Part shown: positions 10,604 through 21,441 of the stretch, piece by piece | Position numbering within the stretch: the first letter of the stretch is position 1 | Layout: every line of letters begins with the position of its first letter | Source: Cynocephalus volans | Taxonomy: Eukaryota; Chordata; Mammalia; Dermoptera; Cynocephalidae | Reading direction: 5' to 3' | DNA: 64,000 nt | Assembly (NCBI RefSeq): GCF_027409185.1 | Contig: NC_084470.1 | Coordinates: 33,159,001-33,223,000, forward strand | Translations under genes and position numbers: made by a program | Notes under the pieces: model-generated | Database searches by the model: none | The model's input: only the letters and a program-made list of their open reading frames with translations | Told to the model about the DNA's origin: nothing

Positions 10604-10974
10604 TGCTATGTACCCTCCTAATTCATGTTCAAGTTTAATTGCCATTATGACAGTATGAAGAGGGTGGAGCCTTTAAGAGGTAATTAGGTCATGAAGGCTT
10701 TGCCCTCATGAATGAATGAATTCTGTATCATGGGAGTGGGTTAGTCATAGTGAAAGTTCACCTCTCTTTTTCTTTCTCTGTCTCATGTGTGTACCTCCTC
10801 TTCATGTGATGCCTTTTGCCATGTTATGACACAGCAAAAAGACCCTCACCAGATACAGTTCCTTAATGCTGGACTTCCCAGCCTTCAGGACCATGAGCCA
10901 AATAAACTTCTATTGTTTATACATTACCTAGTCTTTGGTATTCTGTTATAGCAACAGCAAGATAGATTAAGGCA
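10604..10974 (+). mobile_element. MaLR 3' LTR (MLT1/MST-like)
   Basis: Right LTR matching 5963-6310 in block order: 'gtggagcctttaagaggtaa', 'ttgccatgttatgacacagc', 'gagccaaataaacttctatt', and 'gttatagcaacagcaagata', ending 'gattaaggca'. It starts TGCTATG and ends CA. The following accag is the likely partner of atcag before the 5' LTR. Together the LTRs define a ~5 kb MaLR unit that was later split by the ERV. Confidence 0.82.
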
Positions 10975-11665
10975 ACCAGTCACAGAGTCACCTTCAAGTT
11001 GCATTTTCCTAGACAAGCTAAGTAAAGAGGGTCAGTGAAAAGCAGCTACAATCTCTGGTGCTACAGCTGGTCCTGAGGCTGTAACTGATATTCATCATCT
11101 CTTTCCTCCACCATTCAGTGTAGGTTTTCTTCCCCCTCTGCCAGTATTTTCACAGGTATACTTTGCCTGGTGGGGTGAGCCAGTCCTCCATTCTGATCAC
11201 TCTTTGCTTTTTGTTGCCTTGCCTTATTAGATTGTCATTGTTACAATTGGCCAATGACAGTTATTGCTGGGCATGGAAATACTAAGAAATGCCTAGTGAA
11301 TCTCCTGTATTCATAGACATGGTCCTTCCTGCCCACACTGTGTAGACATAATCCTAACTTCTTATGGTAATCAACGTTGAATATTTTAGACAATACAGTA
11401 ACTCCTTTCTTTGTCACTGTCATAAAGAGTTCAAATTAGCCAAGTGGTAGATAGCACATTAGTTCAGTGGAGCCACCACTGTGTCCCTGAAAAAAGTGTT
11501 CCTTCTCTGGGAATCAGGACCTGTAATGCAGAGAGCCTATGGTTGTGGGAAAGGAAACACAAATACTGCAAGTGGGTTACTGAGTGTAATAAGGAGAGAA
11601 GACACTTCCTTTTCTACCTCTTTGTTCTTGGACTTTTGTATTCATTTATTGGAGATGTAGTACTT
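10975..11665. other. Unannotated DNA
   Basis: No gene or repeat recognised between the MaLR and the solo LTR. Confidence 0.4.
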
Positions 11666-12026
11666 GTCGTAGTCCATTTGTGCTGATGTAACAAAGTACT
11701 GTAGACTAGGTGGCTTGTAAACAACAGAAATTTATTTCTCACAGTTCTGGAGGCTGGGAAGTCCAAGATCAAGATGCTGGCAGGTTTGATGACTGGTGAG
11801 AGCTTGCTTCCTTGTGGACAGAGCCTTCTCTCTGTGTCTCCACATGGTGGAAGGAATGAGGGGTACCTCTCATGTCTCTTTTTAAATTTCACTACTGTCA
11901 TTCATGAGGATTCTACCTCATGATCTAATCACTTTCCAAAGGCTCTCCTTCTTAATATCATCATCTTTGGGGTTAGGATTTTTAAAATATGAATTTTGGG
12001 GGGACACAAACATTCAGGCCATAGCA
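11666..12026 (-). mobile_element. Solo MaLR LTR (MLT1/MST-like)
   Basis: The reverse complement starts TGCTATGGCCTGAATGT and ends …GGACTACGACA. The plus strand shows the familiar antisense landmarks 'gaaatttatttctcacagtt', 'ctggaggctgggaagtccaa' and 'gaattttggggggacaca'. Flanks gtact (11661-11665) and gtacc (12027-12031) fit a decayed 5-bp duplication. There is no internal sequence, so it is a solo LTR produced by LTR-LTR recombination. Confidence 0.82.
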
Positions 12027-12824
12027 GTACCATATGTCAAATATTGGTTTAGCACATATACTGAATCCTGGAAGTCAGTGTCTTTACTCCTCAATGTGTT
12101 GTTCCTGAGCTGTCACCTTAGCTGAGCCTTTAACAGATCATTCCACTGTTCTTTTAGGTTGGCTGCTTTTGAGCAATGAACTCATTTGTTAGAAAGGCAT
12201 GGATGACCTTAAAAATGTACTCCTTAAGCAACAGTAGAATGGTAACATAAAACAAGGTGTGTCCGTAATTTTATAAGCCTTGAGATTCATGTGAAGAATC
12301 TGAATACTATACCCTTAGCAGAGAAAATTTTTTATTGTTGCATAGCAAAGAAATCAATAAATCCGACTGCCCCATTATACAAAGAAAGATGGAAACCCAA
12401 AGAGAAACAGTGAGCTAATAGGAGTAATAGCTAATTAATGGATGAATCTGCACTAGATCCAGGTTTTCTGACTTCTAGATTCCTGAAAATTCCATCATAT
12501 CAAGCCACTTTTTAAACAAAATCCCGGGTATATCAGTCGAAAATTCAGAGTGGATTTCTAGATGCAAATCAGATTAGTTTCAAAGTTGTAAATGGCTTTG
12601 TTCACCTTTTGCCATGATATATAGTACAATTTTTCTTTTCTCCCTAAAAGTAGTTGCAGTTTTTCAGGTAGAAGCAATGGACAGATCATTTATCTTTAGG
12701 TAGTAATTGATTTCCACTCTTTTAGGGCCTTGTGCAAGCTTCACTTCCTCCAGCAAGCCTTCCCTAAATTATTTAGCGATTGGCAAGCTTCTTTTAATTC
12801 CCACAGAAACTACTGGCCATCTTT
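12027..12824. other. Unannotated DNA with short L2-like piece
   Basis: Mostly unrecognised. The stretch 12722-12800 ('ttcctccagcaagccttccc') resembles the conserved 'cagagaggccttccctgacc' block of L2, plus strand. No gene. Confidence 0.35.
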
Positions 12825-15800
12825 TAAAAAAAAACTTTATTGAACTATATTGATTGTACATATTTATGGGGCATAGAGTTATATCTCAACACACGAATGC
12901 AATATGTGATGATCCATTCAGGGCAATCAGCATATTCATCCTTGCAAAACCCAATCATTTCATTGTGATGTGCACATTTGATCTCTCTTCCGGTCATTTG
13001 GTGACATGCAGTAAATAATTGTTAATTATAGATTCCTGGGTCGATTGTACACCAATAGGGCTTATTTTTTTCTATCTAGCTGTAATTTTATGTCCACTAA
13101 CTAGCCTCTTTGCATCCTCCCTTCCCCTTCCCTGCCACCTCTAGTAACCACAGTTCATCCCTCTCTATTTAATATTTCAACTTATTATCATTGTTATTTA
13201 TTTCTTTATTTTTGGTTTGTTCTCTCTCTCTCTCTCCCACATATGAGTGAGAACATGATATTTCTTTTTTTTTTTCACTTAGCATAATTTTCTCCAAGCC
13301 CATCCATGTTGCTGTGAATGGCAAAATTCCATTCTTTTTATGACTGAGTAATATTCCATTGTGCATATGTACCACATTTTCTTTATCCAATCGTGTCAAT
13401 GGACATTTGGGGTGGCTATTGTGAGTAAAGCTGCAATAAACCTGGGAGTGCAGGTATCCCTTCAACATGATGTTTTCCATTTTTTTTGGTATATAGCCAG
13501 TAGTGGGATTGCTGAATCTTATGGTAGTTCTATCTGTAGTTACACTGTTTTCCAAAATGGCTGTACTAATTTACAATCCCATAAAATATGTATATGGGTT
13601 CTTCATTCTGCATATCCTTGTCAGCATTTGTTATTTTCTGTCTTTTTGTTAATAGTCAGTCTAAGTGAGATGATATCTCAATGTGGTTTTAATTTGTATT
13701 TCCCTGATGATTAGTGATGTTGTGCATTTTTCCATATAACTGTTAGCCATTTGTATGTCCTTTTTTGACAAATGTCCATTCAGCTCCCTTGCCCATTTTT
13801 AAACTGGGTTATTTGTTTTTTCACTCTTGAGTTATTTGAGTTCTCTTGTATACTCTGGATGCATAGTCCCTTGTCAGATGCATAGTTTGCAAATATTCTA
13901 TCCCATTCTGTAGCTTGCTCTGTTTATTGTTTCCTTTGCTGTGTGGAAGCTTTTCAGTTTGGTAACACCCCATTTGCTTATTTTTGCTTTTGTTGCCTGT
14001 ACTTTTGAGGTCTTATTTATAACATCTTTGCCTAGTCCTCTGTGTTTTCTTCTAGAAGTTTTATAGTCTCAAGTTTTATAGCTAAGTCTTTAATGAATTT
14101 TGAGTTGATTTTTGTATATGGTGAGACATGGAGGTCTAGTTTCAATCTTTTACACATGGATATCCAGTTTCCCAGCACTGTTTATTGATGATGCTGTCCT
14201 TTCCCCAATGTATATTTTTAGTGCCTTTATCGAGATCAGTTGGCTGCAAATACTTATTATTTTTTTCTGTGTTTCCTATTCTTTTCCATTGGTCAGAGCA
14301 TCTGTTTTTATGCCAGTATCATGCTCTTTTGGCTACTATAGCTTTGTAGTGTATTTTGAAGTTTGGTAGTGTAATGCCTCTTGCTTCACTGTTCTTGCTC
14401 AGGATTTCTTTGGCTATTTGAAGTTCTTTGTGGTTTCATATGAGTGTTAGGTTTGTTTTTTTTCTATTTCTGTGAAGAATGTTATTGGTATTTTGATAGG
14501 AATTGTAGTGAAACTGTAGATAGTTCTGGGTAGTAGGGACATTTTCACAACATTAATTTTACCAATCCATGAGCATGGAATGTCTTTACATTTTTTTGTG
14601 TCTTTACTTTTTTTGTCAGTGTTTTGTAGTTTTCATTGTAGACATCTTTCACCTACTTGGTTAGATTTGTTCCTAGGCATTTAAATTTTTTGGTAGCTAT
14701 TTTAAATGAGATTGCTTTCTTGATTTCTTTTTCTGCTGGTTTGTTATTGGTGTATACAAATGCTACTGACTTTTGTATATTGATTTTATATACTGCAACT
14801 TTACTGAATTTGTTTATTAGCTCTAAGAATTTTTGGGGGGAGTCTTCAGGTTTTTCTATATAAGATCATGTCATCAGCAAACAGGGACAAATTGACTTCC
14901 TTTTTTCCAATTTAGATTTCCTCTATTCCTCTGTATTGTCTAATTTCTCTGGCCTGAACTTCTAGTACTATGTTAAATAGCATGGTGAGAGTGGGCAGCC
15001 TTGTACTGTTCCTGTTCTTAGAGGAAAAGCTTTTACCTTTTTTCCATTCAGGAAGATGTTAGCTGTGGATTTGTCATATGTGGCTTTTATTGTATTGAGA
15101 TACTTTCCTTCTATACCTATTTTGTTGGGAGTTTTTATCAGGAGGGATGTTGAATTTTATCAAATGTTTTTTCTGCATCTATTGAGATATCATATGATTT
15201 CTGTCTTTCATTTTGTTGATATGGTGTATCACATTTATTGAATTGCATAGTTGAACTGTACTTGCATCCCTGGGATGAATCCCACTTGATCATGATGTAT
15301 AACCTTTCTGCTAGGCTGTTGGATTCCATTTGCTTGTACGTTGATGAGAATTTTTGTATCTAAGTTCATCAAGGATATTGGCCTGTGAATTTCTTTTTTT
15401 GTTGTGTCTTTGTCTGGTTTTGGTATCAGCATGATGCTGGCCTCATGAGTTTGGGAGAATACCCTCTGCTTTGATTTTTTTGAATAGATGGAAAATAATT
15501 GGTATTAAATCTTAGTTAAAAGTTTGCTAGAATTCAGCAGGGAAGCCATCCAGGCCTGGGCTTTCCTTTGTTGGGAAACTGTTGGTTACTGATTACATTT
15601 TGTTGCTCATTATTGGTCTGTTCAGGTTTTCTATTTCTTCTTGGTAGGTTGTATGTGTTCAGAAATTTATCTATTTCCTGTAGATTTTCACATTTGTTGG
15701 TGTAGAGTTGTTCATAATATTCTCTATAGATTCTTTGTATTTCTTTAGAATCAGTCATAATGTCTCTTTTTCCATTTCTGATTTTTGACGTTTGGGTCTT

Positions 15801-16100
15801 CTCTTTTCTTGTTTAGTGCAGCTAATGGTTTGCAATTTTTGTTTTCTCAAAAAAACAACTTCTGTTTCATCAATCTTTTTTTGGTCTCTATTTCATTTAG
15901 TTCTGCTCTGATCTTTATTATTTATTTCTGTTAACTAATTTTGGAGTTGGATTGTTCTTGCTTTTCTTGTTTTTTGAAATGCAACATTAGGTTATTTATT
16001 TGGGATTTTTAACTTTTTTGATGTAAGCATTAAAATAATATTCCCTCTTAGTAGTGCTTTTGAAATATCCCATAGGTTTTGGTATGTTTTTCTTGTATTT
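12825..16100 (-). mobile_element. Decayed L1, 3' UTR to mid-ORF2
   Basis: Minus-strand L1. The 3' UTR is at the left (12830-13200, 'tttattgaactatattgatt'), followed by the ORF2 C-terminal region at 13240-14000 ('gtgagaacatgatatttc', 'gtaatattccattgtgcat'). It then runs back through the reverse-transcriptase region near 15140-15560 to the ORF2 N-terminal half at about 16100. Reading frames are all short: the ORF2 peptide is broken many times (fragments at 15138-15329, 15235-15432 and 15534-15758 lie in different frames). 5' UTR and ORF1 are absent. It is clearly older than the L1s at 23, 29 and 37 kb, and no target duplication was found. Confidence 0.85.
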
Positions 16101-16285
16101 TATTATTTTCACTGCAAAGCAATTATTGCAAGATCACAATGGAATAAATGAAAAGGAAAAAATAGCTAAAATCCTGTCATTTCAACAAATTAAACTATTT
16201 TCAGTTTTCAAAATTGTATCCTTTTGTATGTATATACAAGGGATCTTCAAAAAGTTTATGAAAAATGTATATTAAATATACAATT

Positions 16286-16350
16286 ATGTTATAACATCAA
16301 GGTCAAGGGTTTGGATCCCCAGCCACCAAAAACAAAAAGAAGACAGAACA
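16286..16350 (+). repeat. tRNA-Ile SINE 3' fragment in mariner
   Basis: Reads 'ttataacatcaaggtcaagg' then 'gtttggatccccagccacc' and an A-rich (AAAAC)n tail. This is the 3' half of the same SINE that is complete at 46.0 kb. It lies between the mariner 5' TIR and the transposase start, so it inserted after the mariner. The 5' head is missing and no clear target duplication was seen. Confidence 0.7.
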
Positions 16351-16504
16351 AATAAACAAACAAAAGACTATACATGGATCACAAATTTTTTTTCACACCA
16401 AATAAACTCATACTAACTTCTAATAACATCCTCTTGAAGAGTATCTAGTTTGAGGCACTAAGGAAGGTAAAACATCAGTTTGAAAAGAGCCCTATCAGAG
16501 CAAC

Positions 16505-17470
16505 ATGAATTTTGCTAAAATTGAAGCAAGAACAAACAATAAATTTATGGTGAAGCTTGGGAAGAAGAATGGTGAAATCAATGATACTTTACAAAAAGTT
16601 CATGAGGACAATACCCCTGAGAAATCGTTATGTTACAATCAGACAATTCATGTTAAGAAGTGATGAAACAATGTTGAAGATGAGTCTGCATCAACTTGTG
16701 AGGAAAAAATTAATCTCGTTCCTGCCCTAATTGAAGAGAAATGATGATTAACAGCAAAAAGAATAGCAAATGCCACCGATATCTCAACTGGTTCAGCTTA
16801 CACAATTTTGACTAAAAACTTAAAGTTGAGCAAACTTTCCACTTGCTGGGTGCCAAAATTGTGCTCAGGCCAGCTGCAGACGCGAACAGAGCTTTCAATG
16901 GAAATTTTAAACAAACGGGATCAAGACCCTGCAGCATTTCTTTGAAGAATTGTAACAAGAGATATAGCAAGGCTTTACCAGTATGATTCTGAAGATAAAG
17001 CACAATCAACGCCATGGCTACCAAGAGGTGGAAGTGGTCCAGTCAAAGCAAAAATGGACTAGTCAAGAGCAAAGGTCATGGCAATATTTTGGGGGGGATG
17101 CTCAAGGCATTTTGCTTGTTGACTTTCTGGAGGGCCAAAGAATGATAAAACCTGCTTATTATGAGAATGTTTGGGAAAGTTAGCCAAAGCTTTAGCAGAA
17201 AAACACACAGAAAGCTTCACCAGAGAGTCCTTCTCCACCACAACTCCTGCTTACTTCTCTCATCAAACAAGGGCAATTTTGTGAGAGTTTTGATGGGAAG
17301 TCATTAGGCATCCTTATAGTCCTGATTTGGCTCCTTCTGACTTCTATTTCTTTCCTAATCTTACAAAATCTTTGAAAGGTTCCCGTTTTTTCAGTTAATA
17401 AAAAAGACTATATTGACCTGCTTAAATTCCCAGAATCCTCAGTTCTTTAAGGATGGACTAAATGGCTGAT
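16505..17470 (+). pseudogene. Mariner transposase pseudogene
   Basis: The frame opens with ATG at 16505 (MNFAKIEARTNNKF) and is stopped after ~50 codons. Later parts lie in other frames. The best landmark is at 17309: HPYSPDLAPSDFYFFP, the mariner catalytic block that carries the last two acidic residues of the D,D(34)D triad. The upstream helix-turn-helix domain and the first Asp region cannot be read without correcting frameshifts. Family function: cut-and-paste transposition at TA; this copy cannot do it. Confidence 0.8.
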
Positions 17471-17590
17471 ATCATTGCTTACAAATGTATCTTGAATTTG
17501 ATGGAGATTATGTTGAGAAACAAAGTTTCTATTTTTTTATTTTTATCTTTTAATTCCATTTTCCTACAAACTTTTTGAAGTCCCCTTATA

Positions 17591-19164
17591 TAATTTGTAT
17601 ATCACTGGAAATTTTTGTAATCATGGCATAGATATATATTTTTAGTCATTTCTCCACTTGATATAAATGCATGATCACTTTTCAAGTGGCTACTTGATTT
17701 TCATAATTTTATTTTTAATGCTGTTACCCATCACCTCTTGGATATTTCAAAGGCATTTTATAATTAACATGTCTAAGACTAAATTCAATTTATCCATTGA
17801 ACATCATGCAATTTTAGACTTAAAAAGTCTTAATCCTCTCTCTCTTTCATTTACTAATCCCTACCTCCAGTCAGTCTACAAATCTAGTTCTTCTATTGCC
17901 TAAAGATCTCTTAATTATAAACTGTTGTTTTCCAAATTCATCACTGGATCAGACTTCTTGAGGCCGACCAATCCAAGTTCAGCAGGCTAGGACTGGCTAT
18001 TACTAGTAGGTCTTTACTGTCAATACTCCTTATGAATGCCCAAGTAATCTTTTCAAAATGAAATTAGTTCCTTTTACTTCTCTGCTTAAAAACATTCAGT
18101 ATCTTCCTTTGTCTGTGAGAGAGTTTTCAGTATTACAACTTAGTGTTATTTTATACAAACATGTTTATTTCTGGTTTCTCTTGAGCAATTGAAAATCTGG
18201 CCACAATGCTTCTGCATTCCAGTATGGCAACAGAAGGCTGAGGCTGAATAGAGACTACTCCTATGTACTGGGCAGGTCCTCTCCAATTTGACAAGGAGAC
18301 CCCTACATCTGTTTTGTTGATTTTAGGTCCCTGACTCCTATGGACTTTTGAGTTTGAGACCCCCAGCTGTTTGGTCAAAAGCCTAAACCCCTTTGTATGG
18401 CACACAAGATTCTTCATCACAGGCTCTGCTGAATTCTTCAGCCTTATTCTCCTAGCAATCAAGAAATAGAGAGTGGCTCCTCAAATATGCCATGGAATGG
18501 TCTCCTTCTTTCCGTGCCTCATCACCCTCATGTCTGGTGGAAGCTCTTTTTCTTCCTTAAAGGGTTTGTTGCCTTGTCACCTCCTCTCTGAAGACCTTTC
18601 TGAGTTTTGAATCTACCAGGTGGTAGAATGATCTGGAAAGGAATCCTACTTCCCTCCTTTTTCTGTAACTAGTTTTTCCCTGCTCAGGGTAGAAAGACAG
18701 GACAAGGAGATTTCTCTTGCTGCTTCTCAGTGTGTTTCTTCCTCCTTGCTCCTTCTCCTGCCCCTTTTTGTCTGGATCTCTTCCCTGCTTTCCATCTTCT
18801 TAATCCTTCCATTGTCAGTTTAATTCAGCAAACATTTAAAGAGTGGCTGAGAAAGGCACTGGATGCTAGAGGGGATTTAGTGATGAATGAGGGATTCCTG
18901 CTATGGTAGATTTTAAATCTTACTGAAACAAATGGATGTCTGGTGATGACTGCATGGCCACATGCTTTAACTGAGGTGTAGGCAATGTGCTGTGAGTGGG
19001 TGGAAAAAAGGGGCTTTTTCTAGCCCTTTTTGGCAAAGTGAATGAAAGTGATTGCTTATATTTAAAAGGATTTCATAGAAGGATCATGGCACCAGGTGTT
19101 CTTTATGACTCAGTGTTCTGCTTTCTTCTCATCTCTACGTATCCTTCTTAGCCACTCCAAAATT
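17591..19164. other. Unannotated DNA
   Basis: No gene recognised. The stretch 18480-18610 ('cacctcctctctgaagacct' 'ttctgag') looks like a worn L2 block in plus orientation. The stretch 18815-18900 ('aattcagcaaacatttaaag') resembles an ancient mammal-wide repeat. The rest looks single-copy. Confidence 0.4.
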
Positions 19165-19400
19165 TCATTTTAGAGTGTGGGAGTCAGATTGTCTGTGTTT
19201 GAATTTGACTCCATTACTTTATATCTTTGTGATATTCAGCAGGCTACTTAACCTCTCCATGTCTCAGTTTCCTCATCTACAAAATGAAAAATAACAATAT
19301 CTACTTCATAGAACTGTTGAGAAAGTTAAATGAGACATCCATATAAAGCAATGAGCATATTGCCTTTCAAGGTATAAGCACTCAATAAAATTTAGCTATT
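19165..19400 (+). repeat. MIR SINE
   Basis: Core MIR landmarks: 'tgactccattactttatatc', 'cttaacctctccatgtctca', 'gtttcctcatctacaaaatg', then 'tgagaaagttaaatgagaca' and the L2-like 3' end 'gcactcaataaaatttagct'. Nearly complete and old. Confidence 0.82.
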
Positions 19401-19499
19401 ATTAATTAGCATTATTATTTAGTGACTTCCCACATGCTCCCATATCATTTTCTGATGACTGCCAAATCTATAATTATAAAAATTTTAGTTAACATCATT

Positions 19500-19752
19500 A
19501 AGAGAAAGTCCTATGCAGTGATTGGGTATGCTGACTCTGGAGCCAGACTGCTTGGGTTCAAATCTGTCACTTCCAGCTTTATAAGTTTTGCAAGCTGCTT
19601 ACTTTCTCTACATTTTTTCCTTCATCTGTAAAATAGAGATAATTATAATATCCACGATATAGGGTTGTTGTAAAGATTAAGTGAGTAAATATATATAAAG
19701 TGCTCAGAGAAGTGTCTGGCACATAGAAGCTGCTGAATAAATATTTTTTGAA
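19500..19752 (+). repeat. MIR SINE
   Basis: Begins 'gcagtgattgggtatgctga' 'ctctggagccagactgcttg' 'ggttcaaatc', then 'catctgtaaaatagagataa', 'ttgttgtaaagattaagtga', and ends 'ctggcacatagaagctgctg' 'aataaat'. One of the most complete MIRs in the window; it lies tandem with the one at 19.2 kb. Confidence 0.88.
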
Positions 19753-19849
19753 TTACTTATTTTTATTGAGCTGGGGTAAAAACTTCATCTATGTTATCTC
19801 AAGATATCATGAGATACCTGAGATAACTTCACTGCATAGAAATATAACA

Positions 19850-20010
19850 GGAATCCTTATTGTACAGATGAAGAGACTGGGGCATGGAGAGTTTAAGTAG
19901 CTTCCTTAAGGTGCACACCTATTAAGTGGAAGAGCTAGGACATGGAGCCAGGTATTTTGGAATCCAAAGCCTGTGTCCTTATTCGCTAGCACTCTCCTGA
20001 GTGCCAAACA
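19850..20010 (-). repeat. MIR-like SINE, antisense
   Basis: The plus strand shows the antisense MIR landmarks 'attgtacagatgaagagact', 'gcttccttaaggtgcacacc' and 'tgtgtccttattcgctagca'. Partial copy. Confidence 0.7.
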
Positions 20011-20074
20011 CACAATCAGCAGTTAGATGGATGCGAGCATCTCCCAGAGATTGTCTCATGGGCGCTCCATATTG

Positions 20075-20335
20075 AACATTTCCAAAACTGATTTTATCAT
20101 TTTCCTTTCTGCATCTACTCTCTCCTAGGGCTTACTGTCTTTGTATATGGGGCCACCAACTCTCCAGCTGCCAAGGCTGGAGAACTTGGTGCTGTACCTG
20201 ATTGTCCTTCCTTATCCTTACCTACTCCATCAACCACAAATACCTATGGCTTCTAACCCCTAAGGGTCTCATATCAGTCCATTTCTCTCCATTTTCATGG
20301 CTACCACCCTAGTTCAAGTTGCTGTCATTTCTTTT
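20075..20335 (+). repeat. L2 LINE fragment (more 5' segment)
   Basis: Matches the L2 region just upstream of that seen at 3.15 kb: 'ccaaaactgattttatcatt', 'ctttctgcatctactctctc', 'acctgattgtccttccttat', and 'ccattttcatggctaccacc' 'ctagttcaagt'. No open frame. Orientation is plus. Confidence 0.6.
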
Positions 20336-20556
20336 TGAGTAAATTTAGTTACCTTCTAATTGAGCTACATAATTGCTTAATGAGGCATAGAATATTATTT
20401 TCACCTGGATTCCTTTATTAACTTTTTAAAAAATTAAAAATTTTTTTTTTATTGAATCATAATTGATTATACATATTTTTGGGATTCAATCTTGACATAT
20501 GTGGATCAAATCAATATTACTAGTATGTATATTGTTTCACATTGTACTTATTCTTT

Positions 20557-20699
20557 TTTTTTTTTTTTTTTGTCTTTTTCATGACCGGTACTCAGCCAGT
20601 GAGCGCACCGGCCATTCCTATATAGGATCCGAACCCGCGGCGGGAGCGTTGCTGCGCTCCCAGCGCCACACTCTCCCGAGTGCGCCATGGGGTCGGCCC
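20557..20699 (-). repeat. Dimeric tRNA-Ile SINE with GC hairpin
   Basis: On the minus strand the head starts 'gggccgaccccatggcgcac' and the first monomer ends 'gggttcggatcctatatagg'. The second monomer is shortened (gcgctcactggctgagta joined to ccggtcatg) and is followed by a long A tail (T-run from ~20554). The target duplication tgtacttattcttt is at 20543-20556 and 20700-20713. In place of the tRNA anticodon arm the first monomer carries a perfect 7-bp hairpin, GGGAGCG/CGCTCCC, at 20642-20661. It is inserted in the coding-deleted L1 and is thus younger than it. Confidence 0.88.
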
Positions 20700-20724
20700 T
20701 GTACTTATTCTTTATGCCCCTTGT

Positions 20725-20762
20725 CCAATCTCTCCCTCTCTCCCTCTCCCTCTCCCCTTCCA
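20725..20762. repeat. (CTCTCC)n low-complexity tract
   Basis: Pyrimidine-only run of CTCCCTCTC-type units within the L1 3' UTR part. Confidence 0.75.
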
Positions 20763-21120
20763 CCACTGATAACCGTAGATTTCTTCTCTCCCTCTGAAAG
20801 AGTAATGGTTACTCTGTTGCTTTGTTGCCTAGATGATCTGTCCAATGCTGAGAGATGTGATCAGGTCCCCCAATATTATCATAGAGCAGAGGGTTTTTCT
20901 GTCACTCTGGAATGGACTTTGTGAAGAGAGACATCCTCTTCTTTTCTTTGGTCTCTGCTGGTGACTCTCCTTGTGTCAATGCACTCCAGTGGCTGGTGGA
21001 CCATCTGTGTGGTGGTTGTGACATTTAGCCACTTTTGTGGCAGCTGTGGTTACTGTTGTGGCTGTGGTGAGCCACCCACATGGAGGTAATGTTTTTGGCA
21101 TGCTCCTTGGTGCTGGCAGT

Positions 21121-21441
21121 GTGTCTGGTTGTGGGCGGGGGGTGTTCTGTTCCCAGCTTCATACCCTGGGGCCCTGGCAGGGCTCTAAGGCACTGTTGGT
21201 GTGCCTGGCTGTGAGCAGGGTGTCTGGTCCCCAGCTCGATGCCCTGGGCTCCTGGGTGGGGCACCAAGTCACTGGCAGTGTGCCTGGTTGTGGGCGTGGG
21301 GGCGGTGTCCAGTCCCCAGCTCCGTACCCCAGGCTCTGGGCAGGTCTCTGAGGTGCTGGTGATGTGCCTGGATGTGGGTGGGGGGTTGGGTCCCTGGCTC
21401 CATATCCTGGGCCCCTGGGCAGGCCCTGAGGTGCTGGTGGT
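21121..21441 (-). repeat. L1 5'-UTR tandem array, ~80-bp units
   Basis: Four head-to-tail units start at 21121, 21201, 21280 and 21364 on the plus strand, each opening with gtgtctgg or gtgcctgg; a fifth start is at 21442. Spacings are 80, 79, 84 and 78 bp. Each unit has 'tgtgggcggg'-like and 'cccagctc'-like blocks. The array lies in the L1 5' UTR, where tandem promoter monomers occur in some mammals (mouse, for instance). A promoter role is inferred. Confidence 0.75.

Larger units (their letters stand above)
16237..17588 (+). mobile_element. Mariner DNA transposon, inactive
   Basis: About 1.29 kb without an inserted SINE piece. The ends are inverted repeats: 5' 'caagggatcttcaaaaagtt' and, reading inward from the 3' end, 'taaggggacttcaaaaagtt'. 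Both flanks carry the TA target dinucleotide (16235-16236, 17589-17590). The length and TA duplication are typical of Tc1/mariner elements, and the TIR sequence resembles the Hsmar2-type elements of primates as I remember them. The transposase inside is broken by frameshifts and stops, so the copy is dead. Confidence 0.85.

Noticed and set aside
20499..20924. 141-codon plus-strand frame
   Set aside because: It runs antisense through L1 3' UTR and the inserted SINE and has no coding signature.
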